Assembly: GCA_001916715.1 (NCBI GenBank) | Contig: MNSZ01000062.1 | Coordinates: 1 to 61,408 of the forward strand | Reading direction: 5' to 3' | Source of the DNA: Firmicutes bacterium CAG:24053_14 | GTDB taxonomy: Bacteria; Bacillota; Clostridia; Oscillospirales; Oscillospiraceae | Length of the DNA stretch: 61,408 bases | Part shown: piece by piece, positions 50,075 through 58,695 of the stretch | How the letters are laid out: each line of letters starts with the position of its first letter | Numbering within the stretch: the first letter of the stretch is position 1 | Program-made: the position numbers and the translations under genes | Notes under the pieces: model-generated | Databases searched by the model: none | Seen by the model: the letters and a program-made list of their open reading frames with translations, nothing else | Told to the model about the DNA's origin: nothing

Positions 50075-51232
50075 ATGCAGATAAGCGAACAGATACTCAG
50101 CATGAAGGACGACTGCGTCAAGATACGCCGCGACCTGCACAGAATACCCGAGATCGGCTTCGAGCTTCACAAAACGCACGAATACATAAAGCCGATAATC
50201 GAAGCATGCCGCCCCGATGAGCTGAAGGTGCTCGCCGAAGTGGGACTCAAGGCGGTGTTTTACGCTAAGGGCGCAGATCGCACGATAGCCTTCCGCGCCG
50301 ATATGGACGGGATGAAAAACACTGAGGAGAATAAATTCCGCTTCCGCTCGCGCAACAAGGGCGTGATGCACGGCTGCGGACACGACGGACATATGACGAT
50401 CCTTTTGCTTCTGGCAAAGTGGATATCGCTCAACCGCGATAAGCTCAAATGCAACGTCGTGCTGCTGTTCCAGCCCGGCGAAGAGGGCTGGGGCGGCGCG
50501 CGAAAAATGATCGACGAGGGCGCGCTCGTTTCGCCAAAGGTCGATCGCATCTACGGTCTGCACCTGTGGCCGACAGTGCCCGGCGGCAAGATCGGCATAC
50601 GCTGGTCGAACCTCATGGCGCAGACAAGCGATTTTGAGATAAAGATCCACGGCAAAAGCGCCCACGCGTCAACGCCGCAGATGGGCATTGACGCCATCGT
50701 TGTCGCAGCCGAGCTTATAACTATGATACAGTCGGTCATAACGCGCGACGTCGATCCGCATCAGGATGCACTGCTGACCCTCGGCAAGATCGTCGGCGGA
50801 ACGTCGCACAACGTCATTGCCGAGGAGGTCACCATGAGCGGAACTCTGCGCGTTTTCAGCAACGAGCTTTACGATAAGCTCATGCGTCAGATAATTGCAC
50901 TGCTCAAGGGCCTTGAGATGGCAACGGGAGCCGGCATCTCCATGCAGACTATCGTTCACTATCCCTATGTTGCAAATCCGCGTGCACTGGTCGAGAAGTT
51001 TTACACTGTGCTCGATTCTATGGACGATGTCGTTCTCGTCGAGCCTGTCATGGCGGCGGAGGATTTCGCCGAATATCAGCAGAAAGTCGAAGGTATGTTC
51101 ATGTTCCTCGGCGTGAACGGCGGCAGGGGAGGAGCCCCTCTGCACAGCAGCAAATTTGACTTTGACGAAGAGGTGCTGCTCGTCGGAGCTGAGGCATTTA
51201 AAAGAATATTGGAGAGTGAAAATTATGCATGA
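50075..51232 (+). CDS. M20 amidohydrolase
   Basis: 385 residues. Metal site HGCGHDGH (about 109-116), LLFQPGEEGWGGA with the catalytic Glu pair, HLWP, and GKSAHASTPQMG of the lid domain. Close to hippurate/N-acyl-amino-acid hydrolases. Starts four bases after the DUF3267-like gene and overlaps the next gene by eight. It is more canonical than the paralog in the dap operon and could duplicate its deacetylase role, or act on other N-acyl amino acids. Confidence 0.88.
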   Translation: MQISEQILSMKDDCVKIRRDLHRIPEIGFELHKTHEYIKPIIEACRPDELKVLAEVGLKAVFYAKGADRTIAFRADMDGMKNTEENKFRFRSRNKGVMHGCGHDGHMTILLLLAKWISLNRDKLKCNVVLLFQPGEEGWGGARKMIDEGALVSPKVDRIYGLHLWPTVPGGKIGIRWSNLMAQTSDFEIKIHGKSAHASTPQMGIDAIVVAAELITMIQSVITRDVDPHQDALLTLGKIVGGTSHNVIAEEVTMSGTLRVFSNELYDKLMRQIIALLKGLEMATGAGISMQTIVHYPYVANPRALVEKFYTVLDSMDDVVLVEPVMAAEDFAEYQQKVEGMFMFLGVNGGRGGAPLHSSKFDFDEEVLLVGAEAFKRILESENYA

Positions 51233-51920
51233 CGAAGTATCAATTGAGAAAAAACTGCCCAACCGAGTTGATGGTACGCTGCGTAAGTTCGCACTTCGTG
51301 TGCCCGAATGCATTTACAAATGCAGCGGTATAATCGTTTTCGGGAAGCGCATCAAATCGCTCGTGTTCTCGACCGATCTGAGCATTATCAGAAACGTCAA
51401 CGCCGACGCGATCCTGGCGGTGTATCCCTTCACGCCGCAGCCCGTGATAACCCAGGCGCTGCTCACCGCGGCGGATATCCCCGTGTTCTCCGGCGTCGGC
51501 GGCGGACTCACGCAGGGGCAGAGGGCGATAAACCTTGCCATGTTTGCCGAGATGCAGGGCGCGACCGGCGTCGTGCTCAATGACCCGACCTCAAACGAGG
51601 TGCTGTCGCTTGTGCGCCACACGGTCGATATCCCCGTCGTTGTGACCGTCGCGAGAAAGGAAACGGATTTTGAAGCCCGTTTGAAGGCCGGTGCGGATAT
51701 CTTCAACGTCTCCGCCGCGTCAGATACGCCGGATCTTGTCCGCAGAATAAAGGACGCACACCCCGATGTTCCGGTCATTGCTACCGGCGGCCCGACGGAA
51801 GAGAGCATCATGAAGACCATTGATGCCGGTGCAAACGCCATCACCTGGACTCCGCCTTCCAACGGCGAGGTTTTCCGCGATATCATGGCGGCCTACCGTG
51901 AGGGTAAGCCCCATCCCTGA
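51225..51920 (+). CDS. TIM-barrel protein of unknown function
   Basis: 231 residues from ATG 51225, after GGAGAG. Alternating strands and helices with phosphate-loop-like ends: AVYPFTPQPVITQALL, IPVFSGVGGGLTQGQRAINL, VVLNDPTSNE, GADIFNVSAASDTPDLV, VIATGGPTEESIMKTIDAGA, ITWTPPSNGEVF. It resembles uncharacterised Clostridia proteins, often just called hydrolase, with a class of (beta/alpha)8 aldolase-like fold. No catalytic Lys could be assigned. Co-operonic with the M20 enzyme. Confidence 0.7.
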   Translation: MHDEVSIEKKLPNRVDGTLRKFALRVPECIYKCSGIIVFGKRIKSLVFSTDLSIIRNVNADAILAVYPFTPQPVITQALLTAADIPVFSGVGGGLTQGQRAINLAMFAEMQGATGVVLNDPTSNEVLSLVRHTVDIPVVVTVARKETDFEARLKAGADIFNVSAASDTPDLVRRIKDAHPDVPVIATGGPTEESIMKTIDAGANAITWTPPSNGEVFRDIMAAYREGKPHP

Positions 51921-51923
51921 TGA

Positions 51924-52153
51924 TACCATCGGTTGACAAGGACAGACACGGTTTTGACGGGCAGAAATACGCCCATACCGCGTCAAGCCCCTTGACAATA
52001 CGGCAAGTATTCTCTTCGGGTCCCAGCGATGAATTTTCGAGTGATTTTTGTTTTTTTGAGGTGCAGGCGGGCTGGCGCCCGTCAAGGCGAAAAGGACAAA
52101 AAGCGCCGAAAAGGCACGCTGTCAGGCGTATTTGCCCTTGTTAACCGATGGTA
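51924..52153. repeat. MITE-like element B
   Basis: 230 bases. TIRs of 18 bases, TACCATCGGTTGACAAGG (51924-51941) and CCTTGTTAACCGATGGTA (52136-52153), with one mismatch that would be a G-U pair. Inner left ACGGTTTTGACGGGCAG is shared with element A. The central hairpin CCC..ACAATACGGCAAGTATTC..GGG is shared with the 28.1-kb tandem repeat. Confidence 0.85.
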
Positions 52154-52167
52154 AAGATGATAAATAT

Positions 52168-52201
52168 AAAAATCCCGAAGGATGATTCCTTCGGGATTTT
52201 T
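52168..52201. terminator. Bidirectional terminator
   Basis: AAAAATCCCGAAGGA pairs with TCCTTCGGGATTTTT around TGAT. It serves the minus-strand M23 gene and the plus-strand operon. Confidence 0.88.
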
Positions 52202-52216
52202 AAATGCGTATTTACA

Positions 52217-53461
52217 TCAAGCGTTTGCCGAGTAAGTGAAGCTTACGCCGGGATAGCGCGTCTGCGGATCGATCCTCGAGCCGTTTATGTACATCTCAAA
52301 ATGCAGATGCGGGCCGGTTGACATGCCGGTCGAGCCGACATAGCCGATGGTCTGGCCGCGCGAAACGGTCTGGCCGACGGAGACTGCGCGCGAGGACATG
52401 TGCGCGTAAAGCGTCTGCATGCCGTTGCCGTGGTCGATCATGACGTAGTTGCCCCAGCCGCCGTTCCAGCCGTCGGCCGAGCGCACTACCGTGCCGGAGT
52501 CGGCTGCGTAGATCGCGCTGCCGTAGCTTGCGCCGATGTCGGTGCCGCCGTGGTTTTTATACTCGCCCGTGATGGGGTGGGTGCGCGGACCCTGACGGCT
52601 TGTTATGTAGGTGCAGTAGCTCGGCCAAACGAGGTTTCCGGTGCCGACAGTGCTTCCGCCGCCGCTGCTTCCGCCGCCCTGCTGTTGCTGCTGCTGTTTG
52701 TTCAGCTCGGCGATCTTCGCCTGAATGTCGGCGTTAAGAGCCTTTTCCTGCGCGGAAAGCTCGCTGAGCAGCGAGGAGTTGGAGCTTATATCGCCCTGAA
52801 GCGAAGCGATAACAGCATTGGCCTGGGCGATGTCCTTTTCCTGCTGGGCCTTGAGAGTCTCAAGCTCTGCCTTGCTGTCCTCCATCTCGGCCTTGGCCTG
52901 CTCATACTCTGCCTTTACGGCCTTGAGGTCGTCAACGGACTGGCGGTAAGCATCCTCAAGTTCCTTGTCGCTTTTCATGATATCGCCGATATCATCAATA
53001 AGGCTCAAAAACTCTCCGATGCTGCTGGCGCCGAACAGAACCTCGAAATAATTGTATCTGCCCGATTCCTCCATGGCGCGAACGCGAACCTTGTATTTTT
53101 CAAGCTGAGCGTCGGCAACTTTCTGAGCTTCCTCGACCTCGGCGGTCTTCTGCTCGATAAGCTCGGTGTGCAGATCTATCTGCTCGTTTAGATTAAGGAT
53201 CTGCTTTACGGTGATGGCGTTTTTCTCGTCAAGCGCGTTTTTCAGCGCTATCTGGTCACTCTGCTGACTCTGAAGAGAGTTGATCGTAGACTGGAGGCTG
53301 CTCTTCTGACTCGAAAGCTGAGACTTCTGAGACTTGAGCGCGTCTATCTCCGACTGCGACACGGCAAAAGCCGAAACGGACATGCACGAGAGCATAACGC
53401 TCATCGTCATGACCAGAGCCATCGCGAAAGCAAAAAACTTTTTTATTTTTTTCTTCAGCAT
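52217..53461 (-). CDS. Secreted coiled-coil M23 peptidase (murein hydrolase activator type)
   Basis: 414 residues from ATG 53461 (GGAGATC upstream). Signal peptide (about 1-33). A long coiled coil (about 35-260, Gln/Lys/Ser/Leu-rich) precedes a short Gln/Gly/Ser linker and a LytM/M23 domain with HGGTDIGA (His and Asp) and HLHFEM (His pair). The plan equals EnvC/NlpD-like or PcsB-like proteins: the coil senses FtsEX or division sites and the M23 head cuts peptide crosslinks. All four Zn ligands appear present, so it may be active itself. Confidence 0.88.
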   Translation of the reverse strand: MLKKKIKKFFAFAMALVMTMSVMLSCMSVSAFAVSQSEIDALKSQKSQLSSQKSSLQSTINSLQSQQSDQIALKNALDEKNAITVKQILNLNEQIDLHTELIEQKTAEVEEAQKVADAQLEKYKVRVRAMEESGRYNYFEVLFGASSIGEFLSLIDDIGDIMKSDKELEDAYRQSVDDLKAVKAEYEQAKAEMEDSKAELETLKAQQEKDIAQANAVIASLQGDISSNSSLLSELSAQEKALNADIQAKIAELNKQQQQQQGGGSSGGGSTVGTGNLVWPSYCTYITSRQGPRTHPITGEYKNHGGTDIGASYGSAIYAADSGTVVRSADGWNGGWGNYVMIDHGNGMQTLYAHMSSRAVSVGQTVSRGQTIGYVGSTGMSTGPHLHFEMYINGSRIDPQTRYPGVSFTYSANA

Positions 53462-53593
53462 AATGATCTCCAATACTTTTGGTTTACCATAATATTATAC
53501 ACCCCGTGTCAAGCCGGGCGCATTTGTATTATGAACTGCGCTTATTATGCCATAAAAACCGCGCTTTTTTGTTAATAAAGTATGATTAAAGTG

Positions 53594-53636
53594 TAAAAAC
53601 CGCCCTGCATCCTATATCCTATGGATGCAGGGCGGT
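53594..53636 (-). terminator. Terminator of the pyrophosphatase gene
   Basis: ACCGCCCTGCATCC (53599-53612) pairs with GGATGCAGGGCGGT (to 53636); five T follow on the minus strand. Confidence 0.88.
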
Positions 53637-53650
53637 GAGCCTTTTGATTA

Positions 53651-55645
53651 TCAGAACAGGCCGTTTGCAGTGAAGATAGCTGCGAAAACGGTGGAAACGA
53701 CAGTCATGAGCTTGATGAGGATGTTGATCGACGGACCGGAGGTGTCCTTGAACGGATCGCCTACGGTGTCGCCGACGACGGCTGCCTTGTGAGCATCGCT
53801 GCCCTTGCCGCCGTGGTGGCCTTCCTCGATGTACTTCTTTGCGTTATCCCATGCGCCGCCGGCGTTGGACATGAACATTGCCATCATAACACCGGAAACG
53901 AGGGAGCCTGCCAGCAGACCTGCAAGAGCGGTCGAGCCGAGGATGAGGCCGACTGCCAGAGGTGCAACGACTGCCATGATGCCGGGAACGAGCATTTCCT
54001 TAAGAGCAGCGGTGGTGGAGATAGCAACGCAGGTCTTGTAGTCGGGCTTTGCTTTGCCTTCCATGATACCGGGGATCTCGCGGAACTGACGGCGAACCTC
54101 TTCGATCATGCTGTAAGCGGCCTTGGAAACGGAGTCCATGGTCATTGCCGAGAATACGAACGGGAGCATGCCGCCGATGAGCAGACCGATAACGACGGTG
54201 GGACTGGTCAGTGCGACCTGGTCTGCGGTCAGGCCGGTAGCCTGGGTGAAGGAAACGAACAGAGCAAGTGCGGTCAGAGCAGCAGAGCCGATCGCGAAGC
54301 CCTTGCCCATTGCTGCGGTGGTGTTGCCGACTGCGTCGAGCTTGTCGGTGATCTCACGCACGGAGTGGTCAAGGCCGCTCATCTCTGCGATGCCGCCGGC
54401 GTTGTCGGCGATGGGGCCGTAAGCGTCAACCGCGACGGTGATGCCGGTGGTGGAGAGCATGCCGACTGCCGCAAGAGCAATGCCGTACAGGCCTGCAAAC
54501 TTGTAAGCAAGGAAGATGCCTACGCAGATGAGGATGACGGGAACCCAGGTGGACATCATGCCGACTGCGGTGCCGGAGATGATGGTGGTTGCGGAACCGG
54601 TCTCGGACTGCTGAGCGATCTTCTTTACGAACTTGTAATCGCCGGAGGTGTAGACCTCGGTAACGATACCGATAACGAGGCCGACGACCAGACCTGCAAC
54701 GATCGCGATAGCAGGACCGTAGCTGCCGAGCATGACCTTGCTGAGGATGATGGCGGCTATAACAACGAGAAGGGCGGAAACATAAGAGCCCATCTTCAGT
54801 GCCTTGTGGGGGTTGGAGCCTTCCTTGCCGCGGACAAAGAAGGTAGCGATAACGGATGCGAGAATGCCGCATGCCGCGATGACCAGCGGGAAGATAACGG
54901 ACAGATCGCCGAACTCGGCAACGACAACTGCGCCGAGGGTCATTGCGGAGATGATAGCTCCGACATAGCTCTCGAACAGGTCAGCGCCCATGCCTGCAAC
55001 GTCGCCTACGTTGTCGCCGACGTTATCTGCGATAACTGCAGGGTTGCGGGGGTCGTCCTCGGGGATGCCTGCCTCGACCTTGCCGACGAGATCTGCGCCG
55101 ACGTCAGCAGCCTTGGTGTAGATACCGCCGCCGACACGGGCAAACAGAGCGATCGAGCTTGCGCCGAGGGAGAAGCCGAACAGAACGTTGGTGTCCTCGA
55201 AAATGAGGAACAGGACGGATGCGCCGAGAAGGCCGAGGCCGACAACGCACATGCCCATGACAGAGCCGCCGGAGAATGCGATCGACAGAGCCTTGTTCAT
55301 GCCGCTTGTGCGTGCTGCGTTTGCGGTGCGGACGTTAGCCTTGGTTGCAACGTTCATGCCGATGTAGCCTGCAAGGATGGAGAACAGAGCACCGAACAGG
55401 AAGCAAAGTGCGGTGATCCAGCTGCCCAGACCGAGGCCGATGGCAATAAACAGAACGACTACGAAGATCGCAAGGATCTTGTACTCTGCAAAAAGGAAAG
55501 CCTTTGCGCCATCGTTGATAGCCGCTGCGATTTCCTTCATGCGCTCGGTACCTGCGTCCTGCTTGGAGACGAATGCTATCTTATAGAAAGCAAACAGCAG
55601 AGCGACCACTGCGAGAGCAGGTGCCAGGAACTTAAGGGATTCCAT
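53651..55645 (-). CDS. hppA: Membrane pyrophosphatase, K+-dependent type
   Basis: 664 residues, about 16 helices. PPi-binding motif DVGADLVGKVEAGIPEDDPR and DNVGDNVGD, and the late SDAHKAAVVGDTVGDPFKDT are diagnostic. Hydrolyses pyrophosphate and pumps H+ or Na+ outward. GNTTAAMGKG carries Ala where K+-independent enzymes have Lys (NTTKA), so it is of the K+-dependent class, which includes the Na+ pumps. ATG 55645 follows AGGAGTG. It recovers energy from biosynthetic PPi, useful to a fermenter. The ion cannot be fixed from this view. Confidence 0.92.
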   Translation of the reverse strand: MESLKFLAPALAVVALLFAFYKIAFVSKQDAGTERMKEIAAAINDGAKAFLFAEYKILAIFVVVLFIAIGLGLGSWITALCFLFGALFSILAGYIGMNVATKANVRTANAARTSGMNKALSIAFSGGSVMGMCVVGLGLLGASVLFLIFEDTNVLFGFSLGASSIALFARVGGGIYTKAADVGADLVGKVEAGIPEDDPRNPAVIADNVGDNVGDVAGMGADLFESYVGAIISAMTLGAVVVAEFGDLSVIFPLVIAACGILASVIATFFVRGKEGSNPHKALKMGSYVSALLVVIAAIILSKVMLGSYGPAIAIVAGLVVGLVIGIVTEVYTSGDYKFVKKIAQQSETGSATTIISGTAVGMMSTWVPVILICVGIFLAYKFAGLYGIALAAVGMLSTTGITVAVDAYGPIADNAGGIAEMSGLDHSVREITDKLDAVGNTTAAMGKGFAIGSAALTALALFVSFTQATGLTADQVALTSPTVVIGLLIGGMLPFVFSAMTMDSVSKAAYSMIEEVRRQFREIPGIMEGKAKPDYKTCVAISTTAALKEMLVPGIMAVVAPLAVGLILGSTALAGLLAGSLVSGVMMAMFMSNAGGAWDNAKKYIEEGHHGGKGSDAHKAAVVGDTVGDPFKDTSGPSINILIKLMTVVSTVFAAIFTANGLF

Positions 55646-56071
55646 AAAATTCACTCCTATTAAATTGATTACTGAACTGGGAGTCGCAACGGATACGGTG
55701 TTTATAAGCCGTTAACAACTCGTTTATGTATTTTATACTATTATGGGGCAAAAATCAATTTTAAAATTAGCGCCTTTCGTTCAATTTCAACAAATTTATC
55801 AATTTTTACGAAAGATGCGCGATTTTAGCGCTCAAGGTGTGCAAAACACACAAAAATGCACCGAAGAAGGTCAAAACACTGATATTTATATAACGAAGTT
55901 ACCCCGATTTTGGGCATTCTTCCGTGAAAAGTCGAAAAATGTGTTTTTACATTGAAACTAAAAAGTTAAAAATTATTAAAATGTTCAAAAAATTAATGTT
56001 GGAAAATCACGAACTCGTGGTAAAATGAATAAATATCATATATTTTTAAGTTCGAACCGGGAGGCTTGTTC
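55646..56071. other. Intergenic stretch with divergent promoters, no gene seen
   Basis: AT-rich gap between the pyrophosphatase (minus) and the acyltransferase (plus). TATACT/TATAAA-like words near 55730-55745 probably serve the minus gene and the AT-rich part near 56000-56040 the plus gene. No hairpin or reading frame stands out. Confidence 0.4.
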
Positions 56072-56929
56072 ATGCTTCTTAAAATATTTGCCGCTATCGG
56101 AGCCGGAGGCTCCGTTTTGCACACGCTCATTGCCGGACAGACGGTCAATGCCCTGGAAACAACGGGTATACTGCTGCTGCGCTTTCTTGAATATTTCTTC
56201 GGTGCGCACATTGCGTACGCGCTCGTGATGCTGCTGTCTACGGAGCTTTTCATAAGAAAGAGCAAGCCGCAGGAAAAGCCGTCGAAATTCTGGCTGTGGC
56301 ATCTGCACGCCGTGGCGGACCTCCTGTGCTTCTATGCGCGCGCGGATGTCTCGATAACAGGAACGGAGCTTATCCCGAAGGATACGCGCTATCTTATGGT
56401 GGCAAACCACCGCTCGCTTGCCGATCCCGTCGTCATGGTACACAAGATGCCCAAGGAGGAGCTTACCTTCGTATCAAAGCCGGGCAATCTGAAGATCCCC
56501 ATCATCGGCAAGGTCATGCACAAGTGCGGCTGCCTGCCGCTTGACAGGGAAAATAACCGCGAAGCGCTCAAAACCGTCAAGGCGGCGACCGAGTATATCG
56601 ACAAGGACTATGCCTCCGTTGTCATTTATCCCGAGGGCACGCGCAGCAAGCAGGAGGATATGCTGCCGTTTCACGCAGGCTCGTTCAAGATCGCGCAGAG
56701 AGCGAACGTCCCCGTCGTGTGCGTTGCGCTGCGCAATACCGACAGGGTCGTTCACAATTTCCCTCTTAAAAAGACGAATATATACATAGACATTGTCGGC
56801 GTTATTGATGCCGAATACGTCAAGGAACACAAAACGAAGGAGACCGCCGCTCTTGCACAGGGCATGATCGAGGAAAAGCTGCGCGAGGGCGAGACCGGCG
56901 AAAAGGAGGATGCTGCCGCTAAATGCTGA
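56072..56929 (+). CDS. 1-acyl-glycerol-3-phosphate acyltransferase-like protein (PlsC family)
   Basis: 285 residues from ATG 56072, seven bases after GGGAGG; TTG at 56066 is too close. Two N-terminal helices, then HX4D (NHRSLADPVVM), FVSKPGNLKIPIIGKVM, GCLPLDREN and YPEGTRSK, the four acyltransferase motifs. Adds a fatty acyl chain to a lysolipid on the way to phosphatidate. Its end overlaps the first ABC gene by seven bases, starting a four-gene operon. Confidence 0.88.
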   Translation: MLLKIFAAIGAGGSVLHTLIAGQTVNALETTGILLLRFLEYFFGAHIAYALVMLLSTELFIRKSKPQEKPSKFWLWHLHAVADLLCFYARADVSITGTELIPKDTRYLMVANHRSLADPVVMVHKMPKEELTFVSKPGNLKIPIIGKVMHKCGCLPLDRENNREALKTVKAATEYIDKDYASVVIYPEGTRSKQEDMLPFHAGSFKIAQRANVPVVCVALRNTDRVVHNFPLKKTNIYIDIVGVIDAEYVKEHKTKETAALAQGMIEEKLREGETGEKEDAAAKC

Positions 56930-58695
56930 AGCTTTTGAAACTGTTCAGGTATCTGAGAGCGAAGGAATGGCTGTTTTGCCTGTTCAGCCTTGTTTTTGTA
57001 TGTGCTCAGGTCGTTCTTGAGCTTATGATACCCGATTATATGTCCGAGATAACGACGCTTATCGAAACTCCGGGCAGCGCGATGGGCGATGTCTGGAGCG
57101 CCGGCGGAATGATGCTGCTGTGCGCGTTCGGAAGTCTTGTCTCGTCGATCGCGGTGTGCTTTTTTGCCTCGCGCATCGCGGCGAATTTCTCAAAGCGTCT
57201 GAGAAAAGAAATGTTCTACAAGGTCGAGAGCTTTACTCTCGAGGAGATAAACGCTTTTTCGACCGCGAGCCTTATAACCCGTTCGACAAACGACGTTGTT
57301 CAGGTGCAGATGCTGGTCGTTTTGTCGCTTCAGGTCGTTGTCAAGGCGCCGCTCATGGCCGTCTGGGCGATAATGAAGATCGCCGGCAAGGCATGGCAGT
57401 GGTCGCTGGCAACGGGCATCGCGGTCGTGCTGCTTGTTGCGATACTGAGCGTTGCCGTCGTGCGCACGTTTCCGCGCTTTAAGCGCATCCAGTGGCTTCA
57501 GGATTCGCTCAACCAGTCCGCGCGCGAAAATCTCACCGGCATCCGCGTCGTGCATGCGTACAATGCCGAGGAATATCAGGAAAAGAAGTTTGAAAAGGTC
57601 AACACCGAGCTTCTTAACAACTCGCTGTTTGCAAACCGCACCATGACGCTTTTAAGCCCGTTCATGAGCCTTGTCATGAACTGCCTTAACATGTCGATCT
57701 ACTGGATAGGCGCGGTGCTGATAAATACCGTTGCCATAAACGGCGCGGCATCCGTTGCCGCGCGCGTCGGTATCTTTGCGGATATGATCGTTTTCATGTC
57801 CTACGCGATGCAGGTCATAATGAGCTTTATCATGATCGTCATGGTCATTATTATCATGCCGCGCGCGCTGGAGGCCGCAAAGCGTATAAGCGAGGTGCTT
57901 GCTACCGAGCCTAAGGTCGTAAGCGGCTCTGTCACCGATCCCGGCGGCGTGCGCGGAACGGTCGAGTTTAAAAACGTAAGCTTCACCTATCCCGGCGGCA
58001 GCGGCAGCGTCATAAGCGACGTGAGCTTCAAAGCCGACAGGGGCGAAACGGTCGCGTTCATCGGCTCCACCGGCTCCGGCAAAACGACGCTCATGAACCT
58101 CATACCGAGGTTTTATGACGCAAGCGAGGGCGAGGTGCTCGTTGACGGCGTGAACGTCAAGGAATACGACCTCGAAGCGCTTTATGCAAAGATAGGCTAC
58201 GTCTCGCAGAAGGCGGTCATGTTCACGGGAACCGTCGCCGACAACGTGGCGTTCGGCCAAAACGCGGATAAGAGCAAGCTGACCGACGCGCTGGAGATAT
58301 CGCACTCGGCAGACTTCATCTCCGAGCTTGAGGATAAGGAAAACGCGCACATGGCGCGCGGCGGCACAAACTTCTCCGGCGGCCAGAAGCAGCGCCTTTC
58401 CATAGCCCGTGCACTCTGCCGCGACTGCGAGATACTCATTTTTGACGACACCTTCTCCGCGCTCGACTTCAAAACCGACCGCGAGCTGAGGGATGCTCTG
58501 AAAGACCGCACCGCCGGACAGACAAAGCTCATCGTCGCCCAGCGCATCGGCACCATCATGTCGGCCGACAGGATCGTCGTTCTCGACGAAGGCCGAGTGG
58601 TCGGCATCGGAACTCACAGGGAGCTGCTCAAGTCCTGCGAGGTCTATCGCCAGATCGCGCTCAGCCAGCTTTCGGAGGAGGAACTTGCCATATGA
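56923..58695 (+). CDS. ABC exporter half, degenerate ATP site
   Basis: 590 residues. Six-helix export domain (about 1-310) then NBD with Walker A GSTGSGKTT and signature FSGGQKQR. The Walker B end is ILIFDDTFSALD, with Asp where the catalytic Glu belongs, and the H-loop reads VAQRIGT, with Gln for His. Such a half pairs with a normal half to make a heterodimeric exporter with one weak site, like TM287/288. Overlaps the next gene by four bases (ATGA). Confidence 0.9.
   Translation: MLKLLKLFRYLRAKEWLFCLFSLVFVCAQVVLELMIPDYMSEITTLIETPGSAMGDVWSAGGMMLLCAFGSLVSSIAVCFFASRIAANFSKRLRKEMFYKVESFTLEEINAFSTASLITRSTNDVVQVQMLVVLSLQVVVKAPLMAVWAIMKIAGKAWQWSLATGIAVVLLVAILSVAVVRTFPRFKRIQWLQDSLNQSARENLTGIRVVHAYNAEEYQEKKFEKVNTELLNNSLFANRTMTLLSPFMSLVMNCLNMSIYWIGAVLINTVAINGAASVAARVGIFADMIVFMSYAMQVIMSFIMIVMVIIIMPRALEAAKRISEVLATEPKVVSGSVTDPGGVRGTVEFKNVSFTYPGGSGSVISDVSFKADRGETVAFIGSTGSGKTTLMNLIPRFYDASEGEVLVDGVNVKEYDLEALYAKIGYVSQKAVMFTGTVADNVAFGQNADKSKLTDALEISHSADFISELEDKENAHMARGGTNFSGGQKQRLSIARALCRDCEILIFDDTFSALDFKTDRELRDALKDRTAGQTKLIVAQRIGTIMSADRIVVLDEGRVVGIGTHRELLKSCEVYRQIALSQLSEEELAI

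Noticed and set aside
53789..55663. 624-codon plus-strand open frame antisense to the pyrophosphatase
   Set aside because: Same shadow effect; Cys/Ala/Asp-rich with no recognisable fold, while the minus-strand gene is unmistakable.
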